Assembly (NCBI RefSeq): GCF_003236395.1
Contig: NZ_POUD01000075.1
Coordinates: 1 to 34,098, forward strand
DNA length: 34,098 bases
Direction: 5' to 3'
DNA from: Nonomuraea aridisoli
GTDB taxonomy: Bacteria > Actinomycetota > Actinomycetes > Streptosporangiales > Streptosporangiaceae
How positions within the stretch are numbered: position 1 is the first letter of the stretch; each line of letters begins with the position of its first letter. The position numbers and the translations under genes are program-made. Of this stretch, positions 33,822 to 34,098 are shown in pieces. Below the pieces are notes generated by a model. The model saw nothing but the letters and a program-made list of their open reading frames with translations. It was not told the DNA's origin and searched no databases.

Positions 33822-34098
33822 TCAGTCCTTGTCCGGGTTGCTCGGTTTGAGCCAGAAGGGGACGGAGGGGCTTTCGCCTCCGGAGCCGTTGCCGTTCCCG
33901 CTGCTGCGCAGCCAGAGTGGCGGCGCCTCGCTGGTGCGGGAGGACGGCTCGTCGGAGCCGAAGATCCGCGACCCGGACGGCCGGGCCCCACCGCTCGGAC
34001 GAGGCCCCGGCCGCGAGCCACCGCCGGACCCGCCGAACAGCCCGCCCCCGGACCGTGACCCGCCACCGGAGCCACCGGAGCCACCGGAGCCACCGGAG
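33822..34098 (-). CDS. C-terminal end of a Gly/Ser-rich protein, start outside window
   Basis: The frame is open from the window edge to TGA 33824-33822. It begins with SGG repeats, continues SGGGLFGGSGGGSRPGPRP and ends PSVPFWLKPSNPDKD. Such glycine-rich tails end large membrane proteins (VirB6/TrbL-like) in actinobacterial conjugation loci, but too little is visible to name it. The stop lies only 3 bp before the next gene, so it heads or joins the same operon. Confidence 0.65.
   Translation of the reverse strand, partial: SGGSGGSGGSGGGSRSGGGLFGGSGGGSRPGPRPSGGARPSGSRIFGSDEPSSRTSEAPPLWLRSSGNGNGSGGESPSVPFWLKPSNPDKD
34062..34097 (-). repeat. Tandem 9-bp repeat at window edge
   Basis: Four copies of GCCACCGGA run to the edge of the window and probably continue. 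On the minus strand they encode Ser-Gly-Gly units of the adjoining protein. Confidence 0.85.

Overview
The window looks like chromosome of a high-GC actinobacterium, probably from the Streptosporangiales or a relative (Nonomuraea or Streptosporangium type). Reasons: strong G/C bias at third codon positions, frequent GTG and TTG starts, four-base start/stop overlaps, a WhiJ-like XRE/DUF397/ATPase trio, a CU044_5270-type membrane protein beside an ECF sigma factor, and actinobacterial-type succinate dehydrogenases. This is inference from gene content; no rRNA or tRNA gene was seen. No CRISPR array, transposase or integrase was found.

Left part (1-8290): the 5' end of a NarK-type nitrate transporter points left. 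Facing it across only 45 bp is a complete membrane nitrate reductase operon, narGHJI. Every junction is a 4-nt start/stop overlap, and a small phosphotransferase-fold kinase is fused to the operon in the same way. Next come the C-terminal remnants of a LysR regulator and of a thiamine-diphosphate enzyme, abutting head to head. This looks like the scar of a deletion.

Middle (8298-17436): a WhiJ-like regulatory trio; the RNA ligase RtcB; a secreted Tap-like alpha/beta hydrolase with an apparently missing catalytic acid; a TetR / DHA2-type efflux pump / atypical SDR cassette; and an ECF sigma factor with its membrane partner.

Respiratory core (17391-28448): two different succinate:quinone oxidoreductase operons point away from each other. 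One is sdhC-sdhA-sdhB of the b558 type on the minus strand; the other is a mycobacterial Sdh1-like set on the plus strand. Between them lie a LysR regulator and a three-gene phosphorelay (receiver-PP2C phosphatase, HAMP histidine kinase, Rcp1-like receiver). The first operon has a T-N11-A palindrome in its control region, and an unusual hairpin with a 15-codon ORF over the sdhB start. The second has a CRP-like GTGA-N6-TCAC site placed as for a class II activator. With nitrate reductase close by, the window is rich in genes that feed electrons to the quinone pool or draw them from it.

Right part (28457-34098, all minus strand): a cell-envelope cluster entered from beyond the window. It holds the Gly/Ser-rich tail of a large protein, a single-TM protein of possible VirB8/TcpC type, a lytic transglycosylase-NlpC/P60 wall hydrolase, a Nudix hydrolase, a membrane-anchored protein with five 39-bp collagen-like repeats, and a Thr/Pro-rich single-pass membrane protein. 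It resembles the edge of an actinobacterial type IV secretion-like locus and is the least familiar part of the window.
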